Source of the DNA: an uncultured Eubacteriales bacterium
Lineage (GTDB): Bacteria; Bacillota; Clostridia; Christensenellales; CAG-314
Assembly (NCBI GenBank): GCA_949289125.1
Contig: CASEME010000010.1
Span: 1 to 64,000 of the forward strand
DNA: 64,000 nt
Direction: 5' to 3'
In this document: positions 1 to 8,638 of the stretch, piece by piece
Numbering within the stretch: position 1 is the first letter of the stretch
Layout: each line of letters starts with the position of its first letter
Program-made: the position numbers and the translations under genes
The notes under the pieces: generated by a model
What the model was told of the DNA's origin: nothing
Seen by the model: only the letters and a program-made list of their open reading frames with translations
The model's database searches: none

Positions 1-33
1 GCGCTCTTCTATGGTAAAATGGCGGTAGTTCAT
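1..33 (-). CDS. IS30-type transposase, N-terminus only (cut by window edge)
   Basis: Only the first 11 codons are inside the window, reading MNYRHFTIEER. This matches the usual opening of IS30-family transposases, a short basic stretch then a Leu/Phe-T-x-E-E/D-R motif leading into the helix-turn-helix. An AGAGGAG ribosome site sits just upstream. The flank at about 70-98 contains GTTCATACAA in inverted form relative to the copy at 28-37, consistent with the terminal repeat area of an insertion sequence. The rest of the element lies outside, so family assignment rests on the start alone. Confidence 0.5.
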   Translation of the reverse strand, partial: MNYRHFTIEER

Positions 34-149
34 ACAAGTCTCCTCTGGTGTAAATTTTGTTTCGCAACTCTATTTTACCACAGATTTGTATGAACTCCTT
101 TTTTTCTCTCATCTGTTGCACTTAATAGTATAATTCACCACCAAAACAA

Positions 150-180
150 AAAGGACTAACATATGTTAGTCCTTTCTTTT
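150..180. terminator. Bidirectional hairpin terminator
   Basis: An 11-bp perfect stem (AAAGGACTAAC and its complement) closes an ATAT loop and is followed by a T-rich tract on both strands. It lies directly after the stop of the small membrane protein gene and separates it from the IS30-like element. Confidence 0.8.
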
Positions 181-210
181 TTTCAAATATTTACACTATT
201 GTGTGTTACA

Positions 211-576
211 CTATGCCTGTGGACATACTTGTGCTTGACTGTTGTCCACGTTGTCACACTCGGTGTTGTTGATATTTATCTGCATAAGTATACCTACTAC
301 TATCGTACCCAACATAGGTATAAATTTCAAACCAAAGTACAGCCACGATTGGTCTTTTGCACCACATTCTGCCATACGTTTGCCTGCGTCATAGCACCAA
401 TAAATATTGTAACAGTTGAAAGTAAACAGCCACAAAAGGACGTGCGCCCACACGGGCAATCCTCTCTTTGTCCTTTTGTTGAGGTCTGCCTGCATCAATG
501 CCGACAAGACTATCTGGTATATGCCAAAAGTGAATATCAATAGCAATATGTGCGCCCAAAGCGTGCGTTTTGTCAT
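211..576 (-). CDS. Small membrane protein, DUF4234-like
   Basis: A 121-residue protein with three hydrophobic helices (about residues 5-25, 40-62 and 78-98) and a repeated pattern of W-A-H-x-L-L-x-(I/W)-F-T-F followed by G/C-Y-x-I. This tandem arrangement resembles DUF4234 proteins, small integral membrane proteins of unknown function. I chose the Met at 576 because GAGGTG lies seven bases before it and a TTGACT / TATACT promoter (17-bp spacer) lies just upstream; the longer open frame would begin inside that promoter. A strong terminator follows the stop, so it is probably monocistronic. Family assignment is from pattern memory only. Confidence 0.65.
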   Translation of the reverse strand: MTKRTLWAHILLLIFTFGIYQIVLSALMQADLNKRTKRGLPVWAHVLLWLFTFNCYNIYWCYDAGKRMAECGAKDQSWLYFGLKFIPMLGTIVVGILMQININNTECDNVDNSQAQVCPQA

Positions 577-610
577 AGTACACCTCGTACAAAGTGTTAG
601 TCGTAAAGAT

Positions 611-639
611 AGTATACCGCAAATACGTTGCAAAGTCAA
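611..639 (-). promoter_or_regulatory. Sigma-A promoter of the DUF4234-like gene
   Basis: TTGACT (-35) and TATACT (-10) with a 17-bp spacer, about 35 bases upstream of the chosen start codon at 576. Confidence 0.75.
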
Positions 640-750
640 TACCCGACTTAAGGCTACTTCAACCAAAACCTATTTTGCCACTTGCATTGCTACGACAATG
701 CAATGTCTACGGCAGATATTTCAAAATCTCCCACCAATCCCCTTACCAAC

Positions 751-787
751 AAAAATCGCCGCCTGTTGACTAATCGCGACAGACGGC
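751..787 (-). terminator. Terminator of aspS
   Basis: Nine-base arms GCCGTCTGT and ACAGGCGGC (one mismatch) around a 12-base loop, followed on the minus strand by GATTTTTG. It lies about 60 bases past the aspS stop. Confidence 0.65.
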
Positions 788-848
788 AAATCTTGTTTCA
801 AAATAGTAAAGTGTACACAACTATCAGATTGTTGGTTGCAATACGTTG

Positions 849-2597
849 TTACTTGCTTTCCTTTTCTCTAATTTTTATATGAACGTCACGCAGTTGTTGT
901 TCGGTCACTTCGGACGGTGCGTTCATCATAAGGTCTTTGGCATTTTTGTTCATAGGAAATGCAATTACTTCTCTTATGTTGGGTTCGTCCAACAGTAGCA
1001 TTACCATACGGTCTACACCCGGGGCAATACCGCCGTGAGGGGGTGCACCAAAGCAGAAAGCGTGATACATAGCAGGGAATTTTTTCATAACGTCTTCTTC
1101 TTTCAATCCCACTATATCAAAGGCTTTGAGCATTATCTCGGGGCTGTGGTTGCGGATTGCGCCTGAGGACAGTTCCACACCGTTGCACACAAGGTCGTAC
1201 TGATAAGCAAGTATGTCCAAAGGATCTTTGCTTTGCAAAGCGTCCATACCGCCTTGGGGCATAGAGAACGGGTTGTGACAAAATTCCAACTCGCCCGATT
1301 CTTCCCCAATCTCGTACATAGGGAAGTCCACTATCCAGCAAAATTCGTACTTGTTGCGCTCCATAAGGCTCTCAATATTGTTGCCAAGCATTGTGCGCAT
1401 AGTGCCTGCTTGCTTAAGAACACTCTTGGCACTACCTGCGGTTACAAATACAATACTGTTTTGTCTGAGTTGCAACTGTTCGGTAAGTTTGTCCTGATAG
1501 TCCAACACAAACTTGCTTACGCCTCCCGTCAAAGTGCCGTTGTCGCACTTAAACCAAAACATTTTTGCGCCTGTAGTCTTTTCAAAATCTGCACAAAGGT
1601 TGTCGATAAACTTTCTCGATTTGTCAAAGTCGTGCACTACTACGGCTTTGAGTGTATTGCCTTTCCACGGCTCAAAGTCTACTGTATTGAGGTAGCTCAC
1701 GTCGTTGAGCACTGCCTTGATACGAAGGTCGGGTTTGTCCGAACCGTAAGTTTCCATAGCTTGTCTGTACGGTATGCGACGGAAAGGACCTTTGACTGCA
1801 GGATACTTGCCAAACTTGGAGAATATTGGTGGCAATATCTTTTCCAACACGGCGAATACGTCATCTTGTGTAGCAAACGCCATCTCCATATCCAACTGAT
1901 AAAACTCACCGGGCGAACGGTCTGCACGCGCATCCTCGTCGCGGAAGCAGGGAGCTATCTGAAAATACTTGTCAAAGCCGCTTGCCATAAGCAACTGTTT
2001 GAACTGTTGGGGTGCTTGGGGCAAAGCATAAAACTTGCCGGGGTATATGCGGCTGGGTACAAGGTAGTCGCGCGCACCTTCGGGTGACGAGCAGGTAAGT
2101 ATAGGGGTTGTTATCTCCAAAAAGCCCTCTTTAGTCATAGCCTGACGCAAAGCGGCAACTATTTGCGAGCGCAACACAATTTTGTTTTTTACCTTAGGGT
2201 TGCGCAAATCCAAAAAGCGGTATGTCAAACGCATATCTTCGGACACGTCTGTGGACTTGTCTATCTCAAAAGGCAAGTTTTCCGAACATACGCCCAATAC
2301 TTCTATTTTGTCGGGCACAACCTCTATTTTGCCCGTGGGTATATTGGGGTTGATACTACTGCGCATACGCACAGTACCTGTTACTGATATTGTAGACTCT
2401 CTTTTGATGTTGCGAAACTGTGCAATGGTTTCTTGCGTCTCTGCAACAACTTGGGTGATACCGTAAAAATCTCTTAGTACCACAAATGCCAAAGAGTTGC
2501 TTACTTCGCGCATATTGGCAAGCCAACCGCAAAGTTTCACTTTTTTGCCAACGTGTTTTTCGTTGAGCTCGTTGCAGTTATGAGTGCGTGCTTTCAT
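849..2597 (-). CDS. aspS: Aspartate--tRNA ligase
   Basis: Charges tRNA-Asp (or tRNA-Asp/Asn) with aspartate in the cytosol. The 582-residue length is normal for bacterial AspRS. An N-terminal OB-fold anticodon-binding domain (about 1-110) is followed by the class II core. Motif 2 is seen as FRDEDARADR, motif 3 as FGAPPHGGIAPGVDR near the C-terminus, and a GAD-type insertion occupies the middle (about 290-420). Motif 2 continues as SPGEFYQLDMEM rather than the commoner QPEFTQ-D form, so this is a divergent subtype. A GAGGA ribosome site precedes the ATG. It has its own promoter and terminator and no operon partner. The leader is too short for a T-box. Confidence 0.95.
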   Translation of the reverse strand: MKARTHNCNELNEKHVGKKVKLCGWLANMREVSNSLAFVVLRDFYGITQVVAETQETIAQFRNIKRESTISVTGTVRMRSSINPNIPTGKIEVVPDKIEVLGVCSENLPFEIDKSTDVSEDMRLTYRFLDLRNPKVKNKIVLRSQIVAALRQAMTKEGFLEITTPILTCSSPEGARDYLVPSRIYPGKFYALPQAPQQFKQLLMASGFDKYFQIAPCFRDEDARADRSPGEFYQLDMEMAFATQDDVFAVLEKILPPIFSKFGKYPAVKGPFRRIPYRQAMETYGSDKPDLRIKAVLNDVSYLNTVDFEPWKGNTLKAVVVHDFDKSRKFIDNLCADFEKTTGAKMFWFKCDNGTLTGGVSKFVLDYQDKLTEQLQLRQNSIVFVTAGSAKSVLKQAGTMRTMLGNNIESLMERNKYEFCWIVDFPMYEIGEESGELEFCHNPFSMPQGGMDALQSKDPLDILAYQYDLVCNGVELSSGAIRNHSPEIMLKAFDIVGLKEEDVMKKFPAMYHAFCFGAPPHGGIAPGVDRMVMLLLDEPNIREVIAFPMNKNAKDLMMNAPSEVTEQQLRDVHIKIREKESK

Positions 2598-2635
2598 AAA
2601 AAAACGTCCTCTTTAATGTATTTATTTTCCAAAAC

Positions 2636-2664
2636 ATTCTAACACAACGCCACTCAAAAGTCTA
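2636..2664 (-). promoter_or_regulatory. Probable aspS promoter
   Basis: TAGACT and TAGAAT hexamers with a 17-bp spacer, about 40 bases before the aspS start. The match is moderate (each hexamer has deviations). Confidence 0.45.
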
Positions 2665-2886
2665 CTGTTATTGACAAGGCTAAACCTACAATACACACAA
2701 TACACCGCCACTTAGCACGCTTTGCCTAACCTTGCAATTTGCAACACGCGATATACCAACCTTTCATATGATACCGCACAAGATATGTGCCACGCAATAC
2801 GATTGAAAGTAAAAATATTAACCTGTGCTACCTTTAAGAAAAATTGATAACTAAGCATATTTGATAAATTTTTTTTGTGAAAGGTA
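2665..2886. other. Intergenic, no gene seen
   Basis: Between the divergent aspS and tetR promoters. AT/AC-rich sequence with stop codons in all frames, no ribosome sites, no hairpin with a T-tract and no repeat that I could find. Confidence 0.6.
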
Positions 2887-2918
2887 TTGACTTATTGATA
2901 CATAACGGGTATTATGTA
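2887..2918 (+). promoter_or_regulatory. Promoter with palindromic TetR operator
   Basis: TTGACT (2887-2892) and TATTAT (2910-2915) with a 17-bp spacer. A perfect inverted repeat, TACATAA (2899-2905) and TTATGTA (2912-2918) separated by six bases, covers the spacer end and the -10 box. Its position and symmetry are what is expected of the operator for the TetR-family repressor encoded immediately downstream, giving negative autoregulation of the three-gene operon. Confidence 0.7.
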
Positions 2919-3009
2919 ATAGTACGGTGTTGTTGCATTTTGTATAAGTATGCAACAGTACCCGCATACAAAACGCAGTAGGCACTGCTACGCAAAAGGA
3001 GTTGTCAGT

Positions 3010-3600
3010 ATGCCTCCCAAAGCAAGACTTTCCCGACAAACTATACTTGAAGGAGCAATAATACTTACCGAGCAAGAAGGCATAGACGCATTGACTGCCA
3101 AGTCGCTTGCTCAACAGTTGCACTGCTCCACACAGCCTATATTCTGGTACTACGATAGCTTGGACGAAGTGCGACAAGACGTAGAGCAATATGCCCAAAA
3201 CCTTGTTGAGAGTTATCTCAAACAAACAATCGAGGGAGAACCACCCTACAAGGCTGTAGGTATCAACTATATACGCTTTGCCGATGAGCACAAGCACCTC
3301 TTTCGTATGCTGTATATGTCGGACAAGTCGGGACAAGACATACTCAACACCGAACAAAACCTGCCTTTTATTGCTAAGGCACTCAACAGCCAATACAAGG
3401 CGGACGAACATACTTCTCGTCGCATAGTCAAAGAAATGTGGCTGTTTGCGCACGGCATAGCCACTATGCTTGCCACATCTACAGCGCAGTTTACCAAACA
3501 AGAAGTATCACAAATGCTAACAGATGTTTTTCGCGGATTGCTTGCCAACAATTCGTGTGACAACATAAATACCATACCAAATAAGGGAGGAACACAATGA
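3010..3600 (+). CDS. TetR/AcrR-family repressor
   Basis: A 196-residue DNA-binding regulator. The N-terminal helix-turn-helix (about 8-50) contains the typical TetR pattern ending in a conserved aromatic pair (PIFWYYDSLDEV); the rest is an all-helical ligand domain with a YIRFADEHKHLFRMLY segment common in this family. I chose the ATG at 3010, which has AAAGGAG eight bases upstream, rather than an upstream ATG with no ribosome site. Its stop overlaps the next start (ATGA), so it is cotranscribed and translationally coupled with the FAD oxidoreductase. The palindrome on its promoter suggests it represses its own operon. The inducer is unknown. Confidence 0.88.
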   Translation: MPPKARLSRQTILEGAIILTEQEGIDALTAKSLAQQLHCSTQPIFWYYDSLDEVRQDVEQYAQNLVESYLKQTIEGEPPYKAVGINYIRFADEHKHLFRMLYMSDKSGQDILNTEQNLPFIAKALNSQYKADEHTSRRIVKEMWLFAHGIATMLATSTAQFTKQEVSQMLTDVFRGLLANNSCDNINTIPNKGGTQ

Positions 3601-5123
3601 ACAAATACGATGCAGTAGTTATCGGCGCAGGCAACGGCGGTCTTGTAGCGGCAATACGTCTGTTGCAGGGCGGCGCAAAAACATTGCTTGTAGAAAAGCA
3701 CAACTTGCCCGGAGGCTTTGCAACAAGTTTTAAGCGTGGCAGATTTGAGTTTGAAGCATCTTTGCACGAACTTAACGACTTTGGCACAAAAGACAATGCG
3801 GGCGACGTACGCACACTGTTTGACAGCTTGGGCGTTACAGACAAAATTGAGTGGTTGCAAATACCCGAAGCGTACCGTGTAATTGTAAAGAGCGAAAACT
3901 TGGACGCTACAATGCCTTTTGGCGTAAAAGAGTTTATCGACCAAATGGAACACTATGTGCCCGGAAGTCGCAAATCTATGGAAAAGTTTTTTGCACTTGC
4001 AAAAGAAATACACGCTGCACAGGCATACACCAACTCGGTCAACGGCAAAGCAGACAGCAAAGTTATGTTGGAAAAATACAGCAACTTTGTAAGAGTAGGT
4101 TCGTACTCTGTCAACGAAGTATTGCAATCTATCGGTATGCCCCAAAAGGCACGTGATATCTTCAATGCTTATTGGTGTTATCTTGGCGCACACTGCGATG
4201 ACTTGAGTTTTATACACTATGCTTCTATGGTGTACAGGTACATCACCAAAGGCGCAGCTATGCCCAAATCGCGTTCGCACGAAATATCTCTTGCTATGGT
4301 CGAACGCATACGTGAATTGGGCGGCGACGTATGGTTCAACACTGAGGCAGTAAAAATACTGACCGACAGCAAAGACGGCGGCGTAAGCGGTGTCGTGCTT
4401 TCTGACGGCAGACAGATAGAGACACGCCACGTAATTGCCAACTGCGCACCTCACCTTGTATTTGGCAAAATGATGGACAAAGTGCCCGAAGTAGAAATAA
4501 GAGCTACCAACGCACGCAAATTTGCAGGCAGAGGCTGGTCAATGTTCCTTGGTCTCAATAAGAGTGCGGACGAACTTGGCATAGAAAACCACAACTACTT
4601 TATCTACGACACATCCGACACAGTAAAACAATACAAACTGATGGAAAAAATTGCTACCAACGAAGGACAAGCTACTGTATGTCTCAACCGTGCTTATCCC
4701 GAGTGCTCGCCCGAAGGCACAACAATAATGTACTTTACTACACTGTATATGTCGGACGATTGGGGCAATGTCAAACCGCAAGACTACTTCAAAGTGAAAA
4801 ACGACGTTGCTCGTCGCATGATAGAGCGTTTTGAACGCGACACAGGCGCAAAACTTATGGGCAACATCGAAGAGATAAGCGTTGCTACGCCTATGACCTA
4901 TGCACGTTACTGCGGACACCCGCAAGGCGACATCTACGGCTACGAATCGCAATATTGGGACGGCTTGACGCCTCGTCTGCAAATGATGGCAGAAGACCAC
5001 CGCATAAGAGGCTTGCGCTTTGCAGGCGGATACGCAATGCGTCTGTCGGGATATTCCAGCGCATACTTCTCAGGTGACATCAGTGGACGCCAGACAGTGG
5101 GCGACATCAAAAAGGAGGGTTAA
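3597..5123 (+). CDS. FAD-dependent oxidoreductase, phytoene desaturase/carotenoid isomerase-like
   Basis: A 508-residue flavoprotein. The N-terminus has the dinucleotide-binding fold VVIGAGNGGLVAA with the acidic residue (VEKH) ending strand 2, followed by the PGG motif of the CrtI/CrtISO/amine-oxidase superfamily. The C-terminus has GLRFAGGYAMRLSGYSSA, the usual second FAD contact. Such enzymes oxidise, isomerise or reduce polyenes or other hydrophobic substrates; the substrate here cannot be read from sequence. It lies between a TetR repressor and a ferredoxin-reductase-type protein three bases downstream, which suggests the latter supplies or accepts its electrons. No carotenoid synthase genes are nearby, so a role in pigment synthesis is doubtful. 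Confidence 0.8.
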   Translation: MNKYDAVVIGAGNGGLVAAIRLLQGGAKTLLVEKHNLPGGFATSFKRGRFEFEASLHELNDFGTKDNAGDVRTLFDSLGVTDKIEWLQIPEAYRVIVKSENLDATMPFGVKEFIDQMEHYVPGSRKSMEKFFALAKEIHAAQAYTNSVNGKADSKVMLEKYSNFVRVGSYSVNEVLQSIGMPQKARDIFNAYWCYLGAHCDDLSFIHYASMVYRYITKGAAMPKSRSHEISLAMVERIRELGGDVWFNTEAVKILTDSKDGGVSGVVLSDGRQIETRHVIANCAPHLVFGKMMDKVPEVEIRATNARKFAGRGWSMFLGLNKSADELGIENHNYFIYDTSDTVKQYKLMEKIATNEGQATVCLNRAYPECSPEGTTIMYFTTLYMSDDWGNVKPQDYFKVKNDVARRMIERFERDTGAKLMGNIEEISVATPMTYARYCGHPQGDIYGYESQYWDGLTPRLQMMAEDHRIRGLRFAGGYAMRLSGYSSAYFSGDISGRQTVGDIKKEG

Positions 5124-5126
5124 TAT

Positions 5127-6275
5127 ATGGCATACCGTTTTAAGAGACAAATTTTTGGATTTATGGATTTGCTGCGTTTTAAGAAAATGACAGCAATACG
5201 CAGAGAAAAACTTGCAAGCGCGCCTGCTACGCCCTTGCCCACCACCTACAGAGTCAACGAAACAGCACGTATTTTGCACCCCGGTACTCAGCCTGCAACA
5301 CTTACCAAAGTAACGCTCAATACGGCAGATACCAAAACATACACATTTAAGCTCAGCCGTCCTATGTTTTTCCGCGCTGGACAGTATGTTGCTGTAAGAG
5401 CAAAGGTGGGCGACAGTCTTGTTGCAAGACCTTACGCTATATCGTCCTCTCCTCTGACGGCACTCAATCAAAGTTTGGTGTCTGTAACAGTCAAAAAAGC
5501 AGGCTTTTTCAGCAACTGGCTGTTTGACAACGCAAAAGAGGGCGACGTGATGGAAATTGGCGATCCGTCTGGCGAATTTTACTACGAGAGCATCAAAGAC
5601 AGCACCAACATAGTTGCAATAGCAGGCGGTAGCGGTATTACTCCCTTTTACAGTATGGCACAGGCTTTGAAGGAAGGTTCGGAAGACTATCACCTTACTC
5701 TTATATATGGTTGCAAGACCGAAGCTGACATCATCTTCCACAAGGAATTGGACGCTCTTGTAAGTGACAAATTTAAGGTTGTGTACGTATTGAGCGACGA
5801 AAAGAAAGAAGGATACGAACACGGCTTTATGAATAAAGAGCTTATCAAAAGGTATGCTCCCGACAACGCAACAGTTATGTTGTGCGGTAGCAACGGTATG
5901 TATAAGTTTGTAGACGGCGAGTTGAAAGAATTGGGCTACAATATGTTGGCAGTAAAACACGAACCCAACTGTGTGGGAGTGCGTGACGTTCAAGACAAGA
6001 CGTACAAAATTAAAGTTACTATACGTGACAAAGACTATACCGTCAAAGCCAACGCTAACGAAACAATACTTGTTGCCATGGAACGTGCAGGACTTTCCGT
6101 TCCGTCCAAGTGCAGAGCAGGCGGTTGCGGTTTTTGCCACAGCAAACTTGTCAAAGGCAAGTTCTCTTTGGCAGGTGCAGACAAACGCCGTCTTGCAGAC
6201 GCTAAGTTTGGCTATATTCACCCCTGCTGTTCCTACCCCGACAGCGATATGGAATTAATTGTACCCGAAGGCTAA
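5127..6275 (+). CDS. FNR-type reductase with C-terminal 2Fe-2S ferredoxin domain
   Basis: A 382-residue electron-transfer protein. FAD-binding motif RPYAISSS lies at 101-108 and the NAD(P)-binding GGSGITP at 167-173. A plant-type 2Fe-2S domain at the C-terminus has Cys329, Cys334, Cys337 (C-x4-C-x2-C) and Cys367 or Cys368 as the fourth ligand. This layout matches the reductase components of oxygenases and hydroxylases. The first 45 residues form an amphipathic, basic extension that could touch a membrane. An AGGAGG site starts 13 bases before the ATG and the gene follows the FAD oxidoreductase by three bases. It is the last gene of the operon, with a strong terminator after it. Confidence 0.88.
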   Translation: MAYRFKRQIFGFMDLLRFKKMTAIRREKLASAPATPLPTTYRVNETARILHPGTQPATLTKVTLNTADTKTYTFKLSRPMFFRAGQYVAVRAKVGDSLVARPYAISSSPLTALNQSLVSVTVKKAGFFSNWLFDNAKEGDVMEIGDPSGEFYYESIKDSTNIVAIAGGSGITPFYSMAQALKEGSEDYHLTLIYGCKTEADIIFHKELDALVSDKFKVVYVLSDEKKEGYEHGFMNKELIKRYAPDNATVMLCGSNGMYKFVDGELKELGYNMLAVKHEPNCVGVRDVQDKTYKIKVTIRDKDYTVKANANETILVAMERAGLSVPSKCRAGGCGFCHSKLVKGKFSLAGADKRRLADAKFGYIHPCCSYPDSDMELIVPEG

Positions 6276-6293
6276 AAACAATTAAATATTACC

Positions 6294-6331
6294 AAGACGC
6301 CCGTTGCGCAATGCAATGGGCGTCTTTTTTT
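6294..6331 (+). terminator. Strong intrinsic terminator of the tetR operon
   Basis: Fourteen-base-pair stem (one G-U pair) with a GCAAT loop, GC-rich base (AAGACGCCC / GGGCGTCTT) and a run of seven T residues. Confidence 0.9.
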
Positions 6332-6626
6332 GCCAATAACATGCAAACACACATAAATAATTTGCGCATAGTAACTCAAGCACAAATACTATGTTAACAT
6401 TGCCATTAAGTACACTTACACACAACACTACTCTACGCCTCAACGGGTGCAAAAGGCATATTGTGTGCAAAGTGAGTATATGTTGTGCGCTTGTAGCAAC
6501 AGTACAGTCGAGTAAAATATCTGCACAAACAAAAAGGGCACTGAACAATTATGCTCAATGCCGCAAAAATTATTATCAATAAGATAGTAGCAAACAACAC
6601 TACACCACACCACACCAACAATACGC
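6332..6626. other. Intergenic between convergent operons
   Basis: No supported gene. An open frame on the minus strand (6433-6621) would begin with TTG, lacks a ribosome site and codes for a hydrophobic, Cys-rich peptide; I do not count it as a gene. No hairpin with a T-tract for the minus-strand hydrolase was found. Confidence 0.5.
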
Positions 6627-7415
6627 TTATTGCAAAAAGATGTTTTGATAGTCACCTACAAGAAACTTGCGTATGTCGGCAATAAGAGTGTCCGCGCGAC
6701 TTGTCATAAGCATAGAGTGACCTATGTCGGGGTATGTTTTGACAGTAATATCCTCAAAGTACTGTGATACATATTCCTTAGAAGTCTTTGGTACAAGCTC
6801 GTCCAACTCCCCCCACTGCAACAGTGTGGGTACTTTGATACCCTTGTCGCCCTTTTCTTCCAAAGCGGCATTGCATGTCTTCACTATATCACGAAAAGTG
6901 GTATATGTGTGCAAAGACAGGTTGGGGAGCAGTCGCATAAGTGCGATTTTTATAGACTTGAGGTTGTTGGCACGATAGTCTTTCATAAACTTATCTGCCT
7001 CTCTTATGCGTTCGCCAAGAGTACCCGACGTGTTGCGCAAAACATCGGCATATTGTTTGTAATAAAAAGTGATTGCTCTCAAAGTTGACGCATAGTTGTA
7101 GTACTTGTTGGCAGGAGCAATGAGTACCGCCTTGTGCACGTTGCGTTGTGTGCAAAGATAGGTAGTCAATGCGCCGCCCATAGAAAAGCCCACTACGTCT
7201 ACCTCGTCGTATTCGTTGCTTAGCTTGTCAAAGTCTGCCAATACGGTGTTGATTGTGGCGTCTACAGTAAACTGTTTGAAGTCCACATTGTCGTTGTGAC
7301 CGGGCACTTTGCACTTGTGTATGTGGTCGTAGCTGTCCTTGAGACCGTCATACAAACCGCCAAAGTCGTAGATGTCCGTCAAAAAACCGTGTATGGTCAT
7401 TACTGCCTTTGTCAT
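6627..7415 (-). CDS. Alpha/beta-fold hydrolase (carboxylesterase/monoacylglycerol lipase-like)
   Basis: A 262-residue soluble hydrolase. The nucleophile elbow is GFSMGG (Ser at about 77), preceded by the oxyanion motif IHGF near residue 9. The acid is probably in GELDELVPK and the base in DIGHSMLM near the C-terminus, giving a complete Ser-Asp-His triad. Members cleave esters of short or medium acyl chains; substrate unknown. An AAGGTGG site lies inside the end of ung, whose stop is four bases upstream, so it is the third gene of the membrane protein-ung-hydrolase operon. Confidence 0.85.
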   Translation of the reverse strand: MTKAVMTIHGFLTDIYDFGGLYDGLKDSYDHIHKCKVPGHNDNVDFKQFTVDATINTVLADFDKLSNEYDEVDVVGFSMGGALTTYLCTQRNVHKAVLIAPANKYYNYASTLRAITFYYKQYADVLRNTSGTLGERIREADKFMKDYRANNLKSIKIALMRLLPNLSLHTYTTFRDIVKTCNAALEEKGDKGIKVPTLLQWGELDELVPKTSKEYVSQYFEDITVKTYPDIGHSMLMTSRADTLIADIRKFLVGDYQNIFLQ

Positions 7416-7419
7416 AATT

Positions 7420-8091
7420 TTACCACCTTATTTCTCTGTCCATCTTGGCAAGGTATTCGTTGGCTTTGCTAAAGTGCGCACAGCCAAAAAAGCCACGGCT
7501 TGCAGACAGCGGACTTGGATGTGCCGCCGTAAGTACAAGATGTTGTTTGTTGGTAATAAGTTGTTTTTTGGATATTGCATTGTTGCCCCACAGCATAAAT
7601 ACAATACCGTGGTCGCTGTTGTTGAGATACCTGATGACGCTGTCGGTAAACTTTTCCCAACCTTTGCCGTAGTGCGAGTTGGATTGTCCGGCAATTACAG
7701 TCAAAGTAGTGTTGAGTAACAACACGCCCTGTCTTGCCCACGGCGTGAGGTCGCCGCCTTTGATACAGCTGTCGTACCCCAAGTCGTCTTTTATCTCTTT
7801 TTTGATATTATTGAGGCTCATAGGTGTGCGCACATTGGGTGGCACAGAAAAGGCAAGCCCCATTGCCTGTCCTTCGTTGATGTACGGATCTTGCCCAAGA
7901 ATAACTACCCTCACTTCGTTGGGCGCGGTGAGGTCAAAAGCATTGAGAATAAGTTTTTTGGGCGGATAAATGCGCTTTGTAGCGTATTCGTGCACCAAAA
8001 ACTCCTTTAGCTCTTTGAAGTATGGCTTTTCAAACTCTTGTTCAAACAGTTCTTCCCAACCGTTGTAAAAACGCTTTGTACTATCCGTCAT
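7420..8091 (-). CDS. ung: Uracil-DNA glycosylase
   Basis: Removes uracil from DNA to start base excision repair. The 223-residue length fits family 1 UDG. The water-activating Asp is in GQDPY and the catalytic His in HPSPLSA near the C-terminus, with LLLNTTLTV and the DNA-intercalating loop (SASRGFFG) all present. The residue after GQDPY is Ile, where most family 1 enzymes have His, a noticeable deviation. The start at 8091 overlaps the preceding stop as ATGA, so translation is coupled to the upstream membrane protein. Confidence 0.93.
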   Translation of the reverse strand: MTDSTKRFYNGWEELFEQEFEKPYFKELKEFLVHEYATKRIYPPKKLILNAFDLTAPNEVRVVILGQDPYINEGQAMGLAFSVPPNVRTPMSLNNIKKEIKDDLGYDSCIKGGDLTPWARQGVLLLNTTLTVIAGQSNSHYGKGWEKFTDSVIRYLNNSDHGIVFMLWGNNAISKKQLITNKQHLVLTAAHPSPLSASRGFFGCAHFSKANEYLAKMDREIRW

Positions 8092-8492
8092 ACTCTTTTC
8101 ATCAAAGCTGAGCCACTCACACAGCAAATTGTATCGCCCGCGCCAAGTGTGACGTTGACGCCACTGTTGTACTCGCGCACAAGTCCGTTGACGCGCAAAT
8201 TGAGCTTGGTATCTCCGTCCACTGCGCAAGTAATTTGATAACTGCCTTCGGCTATCTCGCCTTCCTCACCTACGCTGTAAGTTACGTTGCGTGCCATAAC
8301 AAGATATTCGCCACGGCGCATAATTTCTATTTTTTCTGCCGCTTCTGTAAGCGTATATTTGGGTGGTTCTGTTTTTTGTTTCTTTTTGTAGCGTGCCATA
8401 ATAATAAGATTGGCAACTACTGCTACCACTGCCACAACTATAGCTACAATAGCTATTATTGTTACTGTGTCCAAAGCTGCAATTAGAGTCAT
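8088..8492 (-). CDS. Single-pass membrane protein of unknown function
   Basis: A 134-residue protein not recognised from any family. One long hydrophobic helix (about 9-32) is followed by RYKKKQK, so the remaining 100 residues should face the cytoplasm. That part is predicted beta-rich (YLVMARNVTYSVGEEGEI... YQITCAVDGDTKLNLRVNG). AAAGGAGG precedes the ATG and a TTGCCA/TATAAT promoter lies upstream. It leads the operon containing ung and an alpha/beta hydrolase; the link between the three is not obvious. Confidence 0.75.
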   Translation of the reverse strand: MTLIAALDTVTIIAIVAIVVAVVAVVANLIIMARYKKKQKTEPPKYTLTEAAEKIEIMRRGEYLVMARNVTYSVGEEGEIAEGSYQITCAVDGDTKLNLRVNGLVREYNSGVNVTLGAGDTICCVSGSALMKRV

Positions 8493-8515
8493 TATTGTGC
8501 CCCTCCTTTTGTTGT

Positions 8516-8544
8516 ATTATAACATATACTTGCACACTTGGCAA
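8516..8544 (-). promoter_or_regulatory. Promoter of the membrane protein-ung-hydrolase operon
   Basis: TTGCCA and a perfect TATAAT with a 17-bp spacer, 24 bases before the start codon at 8492. Confidence 0.75.
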
Positions 8545-8580
8545 TAGCGTACAATGACTATAACACGGTATAAATATAAA

Positions 8581-8604
8581 AGGTAAAGCCACTTGTCTTT
8601 ACCT
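8581..8604 (-). terminator. Terminator of the 54-residue protein gene
   Basis: Eight-base perfect stem AGGTAAAG / CTTTACCT with an eight-base loop, followed on the minus strand by TTTTATATTT. Confidence 0.6.
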
Positions 8605-8638
8605 CTCTGTTGTTTTGTATACTATTCATTGTCCGCAA

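Noticed and set aside
6433..6621. Possible small hydrophobic protein after the alpha/beta hydrolase gene
   Set aside because: It would start with TTG without a ribosome site, and no promoter was found.
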